DNA of 8,595 nucleotides from Granulicella sp. UBA5172 (GTDB lineage Bacteria > Acidobacteriota > Terriglobia > Terriglobales > Acidobacteriaceae), in NCBI GenBank assembly GCA_002413385.1, contig DHWW01000297.1, positions 1-8,595 on the forward strand, read 5' to 3'. Each line of letters begins with the position of its first letter. Positions within the stretch are counted from its first letter, which is position 1. Positions 1 to 6,003 of the stretch are shown piece by piece. Position numbers and translations under genes: made by a program. The notes beneath the pieces were generated by a model that searched no databases, was not told where the DNA came from, and was given only the letters and a program-made list of their open reading frames with translations.

Positions 1-20
1 TTGGAGAGGGGCGGGGGCGG

Positions 21-40
21 TTCGCGCGTACCCGCGCGAA
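21..40. repeat. Perfect 8-bp inverted repeat (hairpin)
   Basis: TTCGCGCG (21-28) and CGCGCGAA (33-40) are perfect reverse complements around a 4-base TACC loop. No T-run follows on either strand, so it is not a standard intrinsic terminator. It could be the remains of a terminator or a structured element at the end of an upstream gene. Alternating CG sequence makes such palindromes fairly easy to get by chance in GC-rich DNA. Confidence 0.45.
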
Positions 41-188
41 TACCCACTCATGTCGCATGAAGCCGCGCCATGGGTGGGGCACCCGGCGGTCCTGCGCGGA
101 CGGCGAGCGTTGGATTGGGGGCGTTCACAGCATTTCGGTTGGCGGTAGAGCAGGAGCGACTGCAGGTCTCTCCACAGGAGAAGGAAAC

Positions 189-305
189 TTGAATCGCCTG
201 CGCAATCAGCATACCGTGACGGCAGTGGCAGGTTGTCGGTACGGCGAAATGTCTCGCGTAACGATTCACTGTCTTTTATTCGAGCGAGCTTGCAGGACGC
301 GCTAA
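189..305 (+). CDS. Candidate 38-codon leader ORF upstream of phoB
   Basis: This is a short reading frame of unknown function starting at TTG (189) and stopping at TAA (303-305), 42 bases before the phoB start. The reason to list it is the strong purine-rich Shine-Dalgarno-like run AGGAGAAGGA (176-185) at good spacing to the TTG. The predicted peptide begins MNRLRNQHTV, is basic, contains three cysteines (CRYGE, IHCLL, RACR) and has no signal peptide, membrane segment or family match I recognise. The AGGAG can pair in a small hairpin (TCTCC 169-173 with GGAGA 177-181), and an outer GCAGG/CCTGC pair (162-166 with 197-201) could enclose it. It may equally be non-coding leader; a TTG start and no known homologue make this a weak call. 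Confidence 0.2.
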   Translation: MNRLRNQHTVTAVAGCRYGEMSRVTIHCLLFERACRTR

Positions 306-347
306 GCTAAGCGCGGGCGCGGGTGTGCTGACGCGACTGGAGAGCAT

Positions 348-1094
348 GTGAGTCAGGTGATTTTCGTCCTGGAGGACGACGCCGACATCAGGCGGCTGGT
401 GCAGTATCAACTGGAGGGCGCAGGGTATACGGTGCGCGCCTATCCTGCGATCGGAGCGATTGTGCAGGACGCTGAGCGGCAGCGGCCGGCGATGTTTTTG
501 CTGGACATCATGGTGCCGGGCGGCGATGGGTTGGATCTGTGCCGGAGGCTGCGGCAGAATCCGACGCTGGCGAGCGTACCCATTATCTTTTTGACGGCAC
601 GAGCGGGGGAGAACGACCGCGTGCATGGGTTGGAACTGGGCGCGGACGATTACATTACCAAGCCGTTTGCGATGCGCGAGCTGCTGGCGCGGGTGAAGGC
701 GGTGCTGCGGCGGTTTGAGCGGCCGTTGGAGTCGCAGGGAGCGTCGGCGGTGCTGACGATTGACGCTTTGGAGATCGACGGGAATTCGATGCAGCTGCGG
801 GTGAACCATGAGCTGGTGACGACGACGGCGACGGAGTTCCGGCTGCTGGAATACCTGGCGCGGCACCCGGGGCGGGTGTTCAGCCGCGATCATCTGCTGG
901 ATGCGGTGTGGGGCGATGCGAGGTTCGTGACTCCGCGCAGTGTGGATGTGTATGTGCGGCGGATTCGGGAGAAGATCGAGGTCGATCCAGAGACGCCGCG
1001 GTTCCTGAAGACGATGCGCGGGGCGGGCTACCGGTTCGATCTTCCGAAGGTGAAAGAAGCGATGGGTAATGCGGTGGGAGTAGCAACCGAGTAG
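348..1094 (+). CDS. phoB: Phosphate regulon response regulator PhoB (OmpR/PhoB family)
   Basis: Cytoplasmic transcription factor that, once phosphorylated by its partner kinase, binds Pho boxes and activates phosphate-starvation genes. The 248-residue protein has a receiver domain at about 1-122, with the acidic pair D10/D11, phosphoacceptor D53 in the FLLDIMVPGGDG segment, T83 and K105 in the ITKPF motif. A winged-helix DNA-binding domain follows at about 133-231, with TEFRLLEYLARHPGRVFSR, a recognition helix PRSVDVYVRRIREKI (196-210) and the family signature RGAGYRF (224-230). About 18 residues follow the signature, slightly longer than usual. The GTG start is chosen because GGAGAG (339-344) lies just upstream; a second GTG at 357 would trim only three residues. 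phoR follows 9 bases later, so the pair is almost certainly co-transcribed. The family is certain; the PhoB assignment rests on sequence style and on the phoR-pst context. Confidence 0.93.
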   Translation: MSQVIFVLEDDADIRRLVQYQLEGAGYTVRAYPAIGAIVQDAERQRPAMFLLDIMVPGGDGLDLCRRLRQNPTLASVPIIFLTARAGENDRVHGLELGADDYITKPFAMRELLARVKAVLRRFERPLESQGASAVLTIDALEIDGNSMQLRVNHELVTTTATEFRLLEYLARHPGRVFSRDHLLDAVWGDARFVTPRSVDVYVRRIREKIEVDPETPRFLKTMRGAGYRFDLPKVKEAMGNAVGVATE

Positions 1095-1103
1095 GCTGCT
1101 GGC

Positions 1104-2519
1104 ATGGGATCGGCGTTGCGAAGAAGTTTATATCTGGCGCTGCTGTGGCGCACCGCATTGGGAATCGCGGTGGTGGGCGGAGCGACGCTGCTGCTGCCGC
1201 AGTGGTGGATGGTGGTGGGGTTGGCGACGGCGCTGTGGGTGGCGTGGCGGGGAACACGCTGCGTGACGAATGCGCTGGAGGCGATCGAGCCGGTTGCGGC
1301 GTCGATTGGGCGGGGGAGTGGAGAGCGCGAGAAGGTGTGGCCGGAGCCGGCGTTTGAGCAGATGGACGGGCTGGTGGATGCGCTGCGGATGTCGGCGGCG
1401 GAGGTGGCGCGGCAGTTGGCGGCGAGCTCGGAGAGCCGGAGGAAACTGGAGGCGCTGCTGGATTCGATGCAGGACGCGGTGACGAGCGTGGACGCGGAGG
1501 GGCGGATTGTGTGGGCCAACGAGGCGATGCGGCAGCTGATTGCGGAGTCGTCGGGAACGGTGCGCGCGGGGCACTCGCTGGTGCAGACGATCCGCGCGCC
1601 GGAGGTCCTGGAGTGCGTGCAGGAGGCGCTGGAGCATGGGCAGTTCGCGGAGAAGCGGCCGGTGTCGCTGCCGCTGAGACAGACCTACGCAGTAAGCGCT
1701 TCGCCGATGCCAGAGGGTGGAGCGGTGGTGGTGATGCAGGACATTACCCACGTGGAGCAGGTGGAACGGACGCAGAGGGAGTTTGTGGCGAACGTGAGCC
1801 ATGAGCTGCGGACACCGCTGACGTCGATCTCGGGATACGTGGAGACGCTGCTGGAAGATGAGCGGACGGGGTTGTTCTTTACACCGCAGGTGAGGGAGTT
1901 TCTGGAGGCGATCTACAAGAGTGCGAAGCGCATGGCGCGGTTGACGGACGACCTGCTGGCGATGGCGAAGGTGGACTCGGGTGAGCAGAAGCTGCGGCCG
2001 CAGCCGGTGGAGGTGAGCATCGTGATTCGCGAGGCCGAAGATGCGGTGGCGGCGCTGGCTCGGGAGAGGCATGGGGTGCTGGAGATTGGGGAGTTTCCGG
2101 ATGCAGAGGTGATCGCGGATCTGGATGCGATTGTGCAGGTGCTGAGTAATCTGATTGAGAATGCGCTGAACTATGGCCGCAAGCCGGGGAAGGAACCGGG
2201 GCAGGAGGCGGAGGGGGCGCTGGTGGTGCTGAGTGCGGAGATGGTGCCGGGGACGCCGCAGGAGGTTCGGTTCTGCGTGGAGGATTTTGGGGCCGGGATT
2301 GCTTCGGAGCACCTGAGCCGGTTGTTCGAGAGGTTTTACCGGGTGGACAAGACGAGGTCGCGGGAGTCGGGGGGGACAGGGCTGGGGCTGGCGATTGCGA
2401 AGCACATTGTGGAGGCACACCGGGGGCGGATGTGGGTGGAGAGCGAGCTGGGGCGGGGCAGCCGGTTCTGCTTTACGCTGCCCTGCGCGATCCAGATTGT
2501 GGACGCGACGGCGGCGTAG
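1104..2519 (+). CDS. phoR: Phosphate regulon sensor histidine kinase PhoR
   Basis: Inner-membrane sensor kinase that autophosphorylates on histidine and passes the phosphate to PhoB. The 471-residue protein opens with two closely spaced hydrophobic helices (about 8-31 and 33-48) and almost no periplasmic loop, as in PhoR proteins that sense phosphate through the Pst/PhoU complex rather than directly. A linker/HAMP-like stretch is followed by a PAS-type domain at about 112-215 ([22 protein letters not shown]). The HisKA domain has the H-box [12 protein letters not shown] with H233. The HATPase domain has N-box NLIENALNY (349-357), G1 box VEDFGAGI (392-399), F-box FERFYRVD (408-415) and G2 box GGTGLGLA (423-430). 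All catalytic boxes are intact. A Pro/Glu-rich insert ([12 protein letters not shown], 360-371) follows the N-box. No strong Shine-Dalgarno precedes the ATG, which fits translation coupled to phoB 9 bases upstream. Confidence 0.93.
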   Translation: MGSALRRSLYLALLWRTALGIAVVGGATLLLPQWWMVVGLATALWVAWRGTRCVTNALEAIEPVAASIGRGSGEREKVWPEPAFEQMDGLVDALRMSAAEVARQLAASSESRRKLEALLDSMQDAVTSVDAEGRIVWANEAMRQLIAESSGTVRAGHSLVQTIRAPEVLECVQEALEHGQFAEKRPVSLPLRQTYAVSASPMPEGGAVVVMQDITHVEQVERTQREFVANVSHELRTPLTSISGYVETLLEDERTGLFFTPQVREFLEAIYKSAKRMARLTDDLLAMAKVDSGEQKLRPQPVEVSIVIREAEDAVAALARERHGVLEIGEFPDAEVIADLDAIVQVLSNLIENALNYGRKPGKEPGQEAEGALVVLSAEMVPGTPQEVRFCVEDFGAGIASEHLSRLFERFYRVDKTRSRESGGTGLGLAIAKHIVEAHRGRMWVESELGRGSRFCFTLPCAIQIVDATAA

Positions 2520-2571
2520 ATTCGGAGCGGCGGTGGAGTGGGAGGGATGGGGAGCGCGGAAGGCAGCGTGG

Positions 2572-2597
2572 AAAAACCCAGCCAGATTTTGGTTTTT
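2572..2597 (+). terminator. Weak terminator-like stem after phoR
   Basis: AAAAACC (2572-2578) and GGTTTTT (2591-2597) are perfect complements around a 12-base loop, so the stem ends in a T-run, 53 bases after the phoR stop. The stem has only two G-C pairs, so it would be a weak terminator at best. Its position between phoR and the Pho box that follows fits a transcription-unit boundary. It could also be an AT-rich promoter-upstream element. Confidence 0.35.
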
Positions 2598-2605
2598 AAC
2601 GTTCT

Positions 2606-2638
2606 ATTCATCGTTCATTCTCTGCTGATTCACATGGG
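2606..2638 (+). promoter_or_regulatory. Pho box: three 11-bp direct repeats upstream of the porin gene
   Basis: Three six-base cores ATTCAT, ATTCTC and ATTCAC begin at exactly 2606, 2617 and 2628, an 11-bp period. A degenerate fourth unit, TTTAAC, sits one period upstream at 2595. PhoB-family regulators bind head-to-tail 11-bp units, one per helical turn, so this is the expected geometry. The core resembles the actinobacterial PhoP unit (GTTCACC) more than enterobacterial CTGTCAT. A possible -10 (GATTAC, 2647-2652) follows. The porin start codon is 92 bases downstream of the box. The periodicity is seen directly; PhoB binding is inferred from context and from the matching element before pstC. 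Confidence 0.75.
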
Positions 2639-2730
2639 CTTGCGAGGATTACAGAACGGACACATGGGCAAGTCAGTTGTTGGAACGATCACGCGGACAA
2701 GCGTGCCTTAGCCTACCGTCCTGAGGACTG

Positions 2731-4608
2731 ATGAGACGATATAGCTTTTTGAGTGCGGCGCTGATTGCCATGATGTTTGTGGGCACCCAGCTCCCGGTAC
2801 AGGCCCAGAGCACGGACAGTGCCGCTTCCACGAAGACGGTCAAGCATGGCAAGAAGCATCCTAAGGAGTCGGCTGAGGAGATTCAGCTGCGCGAGATGCG
2901 GGAGGCTTTGAAGACGCAGCAGGACCAGATCGACGCGCTGAAGTCGCAGGTCGCAGCGAAGAGCAGCGATGTGACGGCGGCGCAACAGACGGCTACCGAT
3001 GCGCAGACACAGGCCACTGCTGCTGCAGCTTCGGCTGCACAGGCGCAGGCTGCCGCGGCTGAGACCTCCACGAAGGTGGACGCGGTTTCAAGCAGCGTGA
3101 CGGACCTGAAGACCACGACTGCCGGCCTCGCCGACACGGTGGTGACGGGACAGAAGAGGGTTGATGCTGAGATCAACGAGCCAGCCAAGCTGCACTACAA
3201 GGGTGTGACGATTACGCCGGTGGCCTTCATGGCGTTTGAAGGCGTGTGGCGTCAGCGTTCGGTGAACTCTGATATCAACACCCCGTTCAATTCGATTCCT
3301 TTCCCGGGTTCGAACCAGGGACACGTGAGCGAGCTGAACTTCTCGGGACGGCAGAGCCGTTTGGGTGGATTGTTTGAGGGCGACGCAGGGAAGTACAAGC
3401 TGTCGGGCTACTTCGAGGCAGACTTCCTGAGCGGTGGAACAACCTCCAACGGCAACCAGAGCAACAGCTATACGCTGCGCCAGCGCCAGATCTGGGGCAA
3501 GGCTGAGACGGCGGGCGGGTTCGCGGTGACGGGTGGCCAGACGTGGTCGCTGGTGACCGAGGATGGAAAGGGAACGGACGCTCGGACGGAGAAGCTGCCG
3601 AACACGATCGATGCACAGTACATGGTCGGCTTCAACTGGATGCGGCAGCCGGGTATCCGCTTGCAGCAGCGGTTTGGCGATGCGAAGACCGGAGCGGTCA
3701 CGCTGGCGCTGTCGGCTGAGAATGCGCAGATCACCAACTTCACGGCGACGTCTGCAACGTCGGGCGCGGTCCCTGCAAACTTCTACTTTGCCGGGGCGGG
3801 TCAGAATGGCGGTCTCTATAACGCGTTCAACGGAACCTATGCGAATAACGTTTCGCCGGACTTTGTGCTGAAGGCGGCATTTGACAGGCCCAACGTGCAT
3901 GCGGAGATTGGTGGCATTGCACGCTTCATGCGCGACTACTACTATCCGATTCAGACGTCGACGGCGAACCCTTCGACGGGCGCGGTGTCGTATACCTACT
4001 CGACGACCTCGGTGAGCAATACGGCGAAGGCCGGCGGCGTGTTTGGAACGGTGCGGGTATCCCCGAGCCGGTTTGTGGACGTGGCTGTGCAGGCGATGGG
4101 CGGTACGGGTGTAGGGCGGTACGGGTCGACGCAGTTGGCCGACGCGACGCTGAAGCCGAGTGGCGCGCTGGAGCCGATTCGGAACTATCACGGACTGCTG
4201 AGCGTGGAGACGCACCCGACCAAGAAGCTGGATGTATTTGCTTACTACGGTGGCGAATATGCGCAGCGGACGGTGTACACGACGCCGACAGGCGCGCTGA
4301 TGGGCTATGGTGCACCGAACCTGAACGACACGGGATGCTATGGAATTGCAGCGAATCCCGGTTCGTCCACGGGCGGATCGCCGAGTACGGCGAACTGCAG
4401 CTCGCCTACACGGTATATCCAGGAGCCGATGATTGGTTTCATCTACCGCGTGGTGAACAGCCCGAAGTACGGGCGTCTACAGTATTGGGCGACGTATAGC
4501 TACTTCCAGCGCAACCTGTGGTCGGGAGTGGGCAATGCAACGACTCCGTCGGGTCCGCGGGCTGCCGAAAACATGTTCGACGTCAGCATGCGTTACTACA
4601 TTCCGTAG
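2731..4608 (+). CDS. Outer-membrane porin-like protein with N-terminal coiled coil, probable phosphate/anion porin
   Basis: Probable trimeric outer-membrane channel; the location suggests it admits phosphate under starvation, in the role of OprP/PhoE, though sequence homology to those is not shown here. The 625-residue protein has a signal peptide (MRRYSFLSAALIAMMFVG, likely cut after VQA at residue 25) and a Lys/His-rich segment (about 35-46). A coiled coil follows at about 53-137, with hydrophobic or small residues every 7 positions (53, 60, 67, 74, 81, then Ala at 88-109, then Val at 116, 123 and 137). From about residue 152 it is a beta-barrel: alternating polar/aromatic strands, many Gly/Asn/Ser loops and a C-terminal strand FDVSMRYYIP. 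It ends in Pro after aromatic residues rather than the usual terminal Phe. The only two cysteines are C536 and C556. The ATG is preceded by GAGGA (2723-2727). A Pho box lies upstream, supporting induction by PhoB. Confidence 0.8.
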   Translation: MRRYSFLSAALIAMMFVGTQLPVQAQSTDSAASTKTVKHGKKHPKESAEEIQLREMREALKTQQDQIDALKSQVAAKSSDVTAAQQTATDAQTQATAAAASAAQAQAAAAETSTKVDAVSSSVTDLKTTTAGLADTVVTGQKRVDAEINEPAKLHYKGVTITPVAFMAFEGVWRQRSVNSDINTPFNSIPFPGSNQGHVSELNFSGRQSRLGGLFEGDAGKYKLSGYFEADFLSGGTTSNGNQSNSYTLRQRQIWGKAETAGGFAVTGGQTWSLVTEDGKGTDARTEKLPNTIDAQYMVGFNWMRQPGIRLQQRFGDAKTGAVTLALSAENAQITNFTATSATSGAVPANFYFAGAGQNGGLYNAFNGTYANNVSPDFVLKAAFDRPNVHAEIGGIARFMRDYYYPIQTSTANPSTGAVSYTYSTTSVSNTAKAGGVFGTVRVSPSRFVDVAVQAMGGTGVGRYGSTQLADATLKPSGALEPIRNYHGLLSVETHPTKKLDVFAYYGGEYAQRTVYTTPTGALMGYGAPNLNDTGCYGIAANPGSSTGGSPSTANCSSPTRYIQEPMIGFIYRVVNSPKYGRLQYWATYSYFQRNLWSGVGNATTPSGPRAAENMFDVSMRYYIP

Positions 4609-4627
4609 GCAACGGGTGAATCCGCGA

Positions 4628-4653
4628 GTGTCCTGAGTGTCCTGGGTGTGCGG
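4628..4653. repeat. Short 9-bp tandem repeat after the porin gene
   Basis: GTGTCCTGA (4628-4636), GTGTCCTGG (4637-4645) and a decayed third copy GTGTGCGG (4646-4653) run head to tail 20 bases after the porin stop codon. The flanks TCCGC (4621-4625) and GCGGA (4650-4654) are complementary and could close a loose stem. No T-run follows, so no intrinsic terminator is seen for the porin gene. The function is unknown, and it may be simple slippage. Confidence 0.5.
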
Positions 4654-4694
4654 ATGTTGGAATTCGTAGAGAACGCGATGTTAAATAACACCGT

Positions 4695-4728
4695 GTTCAC
4701 GAACGATCAGTACCGCATCTCGTAGGAT
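4695..4728 (+). promoter_or_regulatory. Candidate pstS promoter with Pho half-site
   Basis: GTTCAC (4695-4700) matches the core of the two better Pho boxes in this window, and a degenerate unit AATAAC lies exactly 11 bases upstream (4684). TAGGAT (4723-4728) could be the -10, at 17-bp spacing from a -35 position overlapping the end of GTTCAC. This would start the transcript near 4735, just before the leader hairpin. An alternative is TTGGAA (4657-4662) with TTAAAT (4681-4686) at 18-bp spacing. Both are weak matches; pstS being PhoB-controlled is expected from other bacteria but is not clearly written here. Confidence 0.35.
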
Positions 4729-4745
4729 TTAACAAGAACGATGAG

Positions 4746-4776
4746 TGGCTGGCCCTCCAATGGGGAGGGTCAGCCA
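4746..4776 (+). other. Strong leader hairpin upstream of pstS
   Basis: TGGCTGGCCCTCC (4746-4758) pairs with GGAGGGTCAGCCA (4764-4776) over 13 positions, with 12 Watson-Crick pairs and one G-U, around a 5-base loop. No T-run follows, so it is not a standard terminator. It lies 64 bases before the pstS ATG and well clear of its ribosome-binding site. If transcription starts near 4735 it would sit close to the 5' end of the mRNA, where such stems commonly slow decay. A regulatory role is inference. Confidence 0.55.
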
Positions 4777-4840
4777 TCCAATGCAAAGAGTGAAGGCCGC
4801 GCAGGGCGAAACGCCTGAGGCAAGCGGCCCAGGAGAGATC

Positions 4841-5857
4841 ATGAAGACGAAGTTGTTATCCCTGGTTACGGTAGCGGCGATGGTCGCCAGCGTGGCGCCT
4901 GCCGTTGCGCAACATCTTACGGGCGCGGGCGGTACGTTCCCCAATCCGATCTATCAGCGTTGGTTCACGGAGTACAGCGCGACGCATTCTGGCGTGCAGA
5001 TCAACTACCAGTCGGTGGGTTCGGGCGCGGGCATTCGCCAGATCTCGCAGGGGATTGTGGACTTTGGCGCGTCGGATGGTCCGATGACCGACAAGCAGCT
5101 GGCCGAATCGAAGCAGAAGCTGATCCACATTCCGACGGTGCTGGGCGCCGTGGTGCCGGCGTACAACCTGCCGGGCATCAACACGGAGCTGAAGTTCTCC
5201 GGCGACGTGATTGCCGACATTTACCTGGGCAAGATTACGAAGTGGAACGATCCGCGGCTGGCCAAGGACAACCCGGGCGTGAAACTGCCGGATCATGCGA
5301 TTCTTCCGGTGTATCGCTCGGATGGGTCGGGCACGAACTATATCTTCACGGACTACCTGAGCAAGGTGAGCCCGGAGTTCAAGCAGAAGATTGGTTCGGC
5401 GACGTCAGTTCAGTGGCCGCTGGGTGTGGGACAGAAGGGCAATGAGGGCGTGGCCGGAATGGTTCGCAATAGCCCGTATTCGTTTGGCTATGTGGAGTTG
5501 ATCTACGCGGCGCAGAACCACATGCTGTATGGCGTGGTGAAGAACGCTGCGGGTCACTGGGCGAAGGCGTCGACGGCGACGGTGAGCGCGGCGGCGGCGG
5601 GTGCATCGAAGAACATGCCTGCTGACTACCGGGTGTCGATCACGAATGCGCCGGGAGCGGATTCGTATCCGATCTCGTCGTTCACCTGGCTGCTGATTCC
5701 GGAGCCGTCGAAGGACGCGGCGAAGGGTAAAGTGATTCACGACTTCCTGGAGTGGATGCTGGATCACGGCGAGGCAGAGGCCGAGGGCATGACCTATGCT
5801 CCGTTACCGCCAGCGGTGGAGAAGATGGTGCGCAAGACGATCCAAACTGTTCACTAA
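4841..5857 (+). CDS. pstS: Periplasmic phosphate-binding protein PstS
   Basis: Captures inorganic phosphate in the periplasm and delivers it to the PstCA channel. The 338-residue protein begins with a signal peptide (MKTKLLSLVTVAAMVASVAP, likely cut after AVA at residue 23); there is no lipobox cysteine, so it is soluble rather than a lipoprotein. Phosphate-site segments typical of the family are present: GAGGTFP (28-34), YQSVGSGAG (56-64), DFGASDGPM (74-82) and RSDGSGT (159-165), followed by QKGNEGVAG (198-206). LGKITKWNDPRL (129-140) is another family hallmark. The ATG at 4841 is chosen because AGGAG (4831-4835) sits five bases upstream and the signal peptide starts there. An in-frame GTG at 4745 would add 32 residues of leader that spoil the signal peptide. 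The gene is separated from pstC by an intrinsic terminator, so PstS is probably made in excess. Confidence 0.97.
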   Translation: MKTKLLSLVTVAAMVASVAPAVAQHLTGAGGTFPNPIYQRWFTEYSATHSGVQINYQSVGSGAGIRQISQGIVDFGASDGPMTDKQLAESKQKLIHIPTVLGAVVPAYNLPGINTELKFSGDVIADIYLGKITKWNDPRLAKDNPGVKLPDHAILPVYRSDGSGTNYIFTDYLSKVSPEFKQKIGSATSVQWPLGVGQKGNEGVAGMVRNSPYSFGYVELIYAAQNHMLYGVVKNAAGHWAKASTATVSAAAAGASKNMPADYRVSITNAPGADSYPISSFTWLLIPEPSKDAAKGKVIHDFLEWMLDHGEAEAEGMTYAPLPPAVEKMVRKTIQTVH

Positions 5858-5867
5858 ACTCTGACCG

Positions 5868-5905
5868 GGGGGCCTGCGGGATCAACGCAGGCCCCCTTTG
5901 TTTTT
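5868..5905 (+). terminator. Intrinsic terminator after pstS
   Basis: GGGGGCCTGCG (5868-5878) and CGCAGGCCCCC (5886-5896) form a perfect 11-bp GC-rich stem around a 7-base loop, followed by TTTGTTTTT (5897-5905). This is a textbook Rho-independent terminator starting 10 bases after the pstS stop codon. It should end most pstS transcripts before pstC. Confidence 0.93.
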
Positions 5906-5944
5906 CGCTGTTTCATCGCCTGGTGGAACCGGACATCGCGCAAA

Positions 5945-5977
5945 ATTCACGGTCCATTCACATTCCTTTCATAGAGT
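5945..5977 (+). promoter_or_regulatory. Pho box: three 11-bp direct repeats upstream of pstC
   Basis: ATTCAC at 5945, ATTCAC at 5956 and TTTCAT at 5967 are spaced exactly 11 bases apart, the same geometry and core as the box before the porin gene. TAGAGT (5972-5977) or GATATG (5978-5983) could be the -10. The element lies between the pstS terminator and the pstC start codon, so it would give pstCAB its own PhoB-dependent promoter. The repeats are seen directly; binding by PhoB is inferred. Confidence 0.78.
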
Positions 5978-6003
5978 GATATGGGAGTTCTGCAAGCAGA
6001 CCG

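Larger units (their letters stand above)
1..347. other. Non-coding or weakly coding leader region upstream of phoB
   Basis: I see no gene with recognisable protein features on either strand here. The region contains a perfect short hairpin (21-40), a candidate short ORF with a good ribosome-binding site (189-305), a single ATTCAC half-site (264-269) and a small 6-bp stem with a 6-base loop (298-303 with 310-315) just before the phoB start. The phoB promoter should lie here, but no convincing -35/-10 pair stands out. The left edge may hold the end of a neighbouring gene that cannot be identified from so few bases. Confidence 0.5.

Noticed and set aside
57..188. Upstream extension of the short leader frame to ATG 57
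   Set aside because: No ribosome-binding site before 57 and an unremarkable composition; only the TTG at 189 has support.
160..245. Minus-strand sequence with GCCACTG and GGAGAGACCTGC, faintly like a cobalamin riboswitch
   Set aside because: The other conserved blocks and the closing stem are missing, and no minus-strand gene follows.
48..269. Minus-strand 73-residue frame containing CGETC, reminiscent of a cyclotide motif
   Set aside because: The cysteine spacing does not continue as in cyclotides, no signal peptide is convincing, and such a family is not expected in bacteria. It is treated as chance.
1128..2420. Long minus-strand open frame (430 codons) opposite phoR
   Set aside because: His/Arg/Pro-rich composition typical of the antisense of GC-rich coding sequence; phoR has all kinase motifs intact.
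3088..4215. Long minus-strand frame opposite the porin gene
   Set aside because: Arg/His-rich shadow frame with no domain features; the + strand frame has a signal peptide and beta-barrel pattern.
4745..4840. Longer GTG start for pstS adding 32 residues
   Set aside because: It would bury the signal peptide and run through the leader hairpin; ATG 4841 has a good ribosome-binding site.
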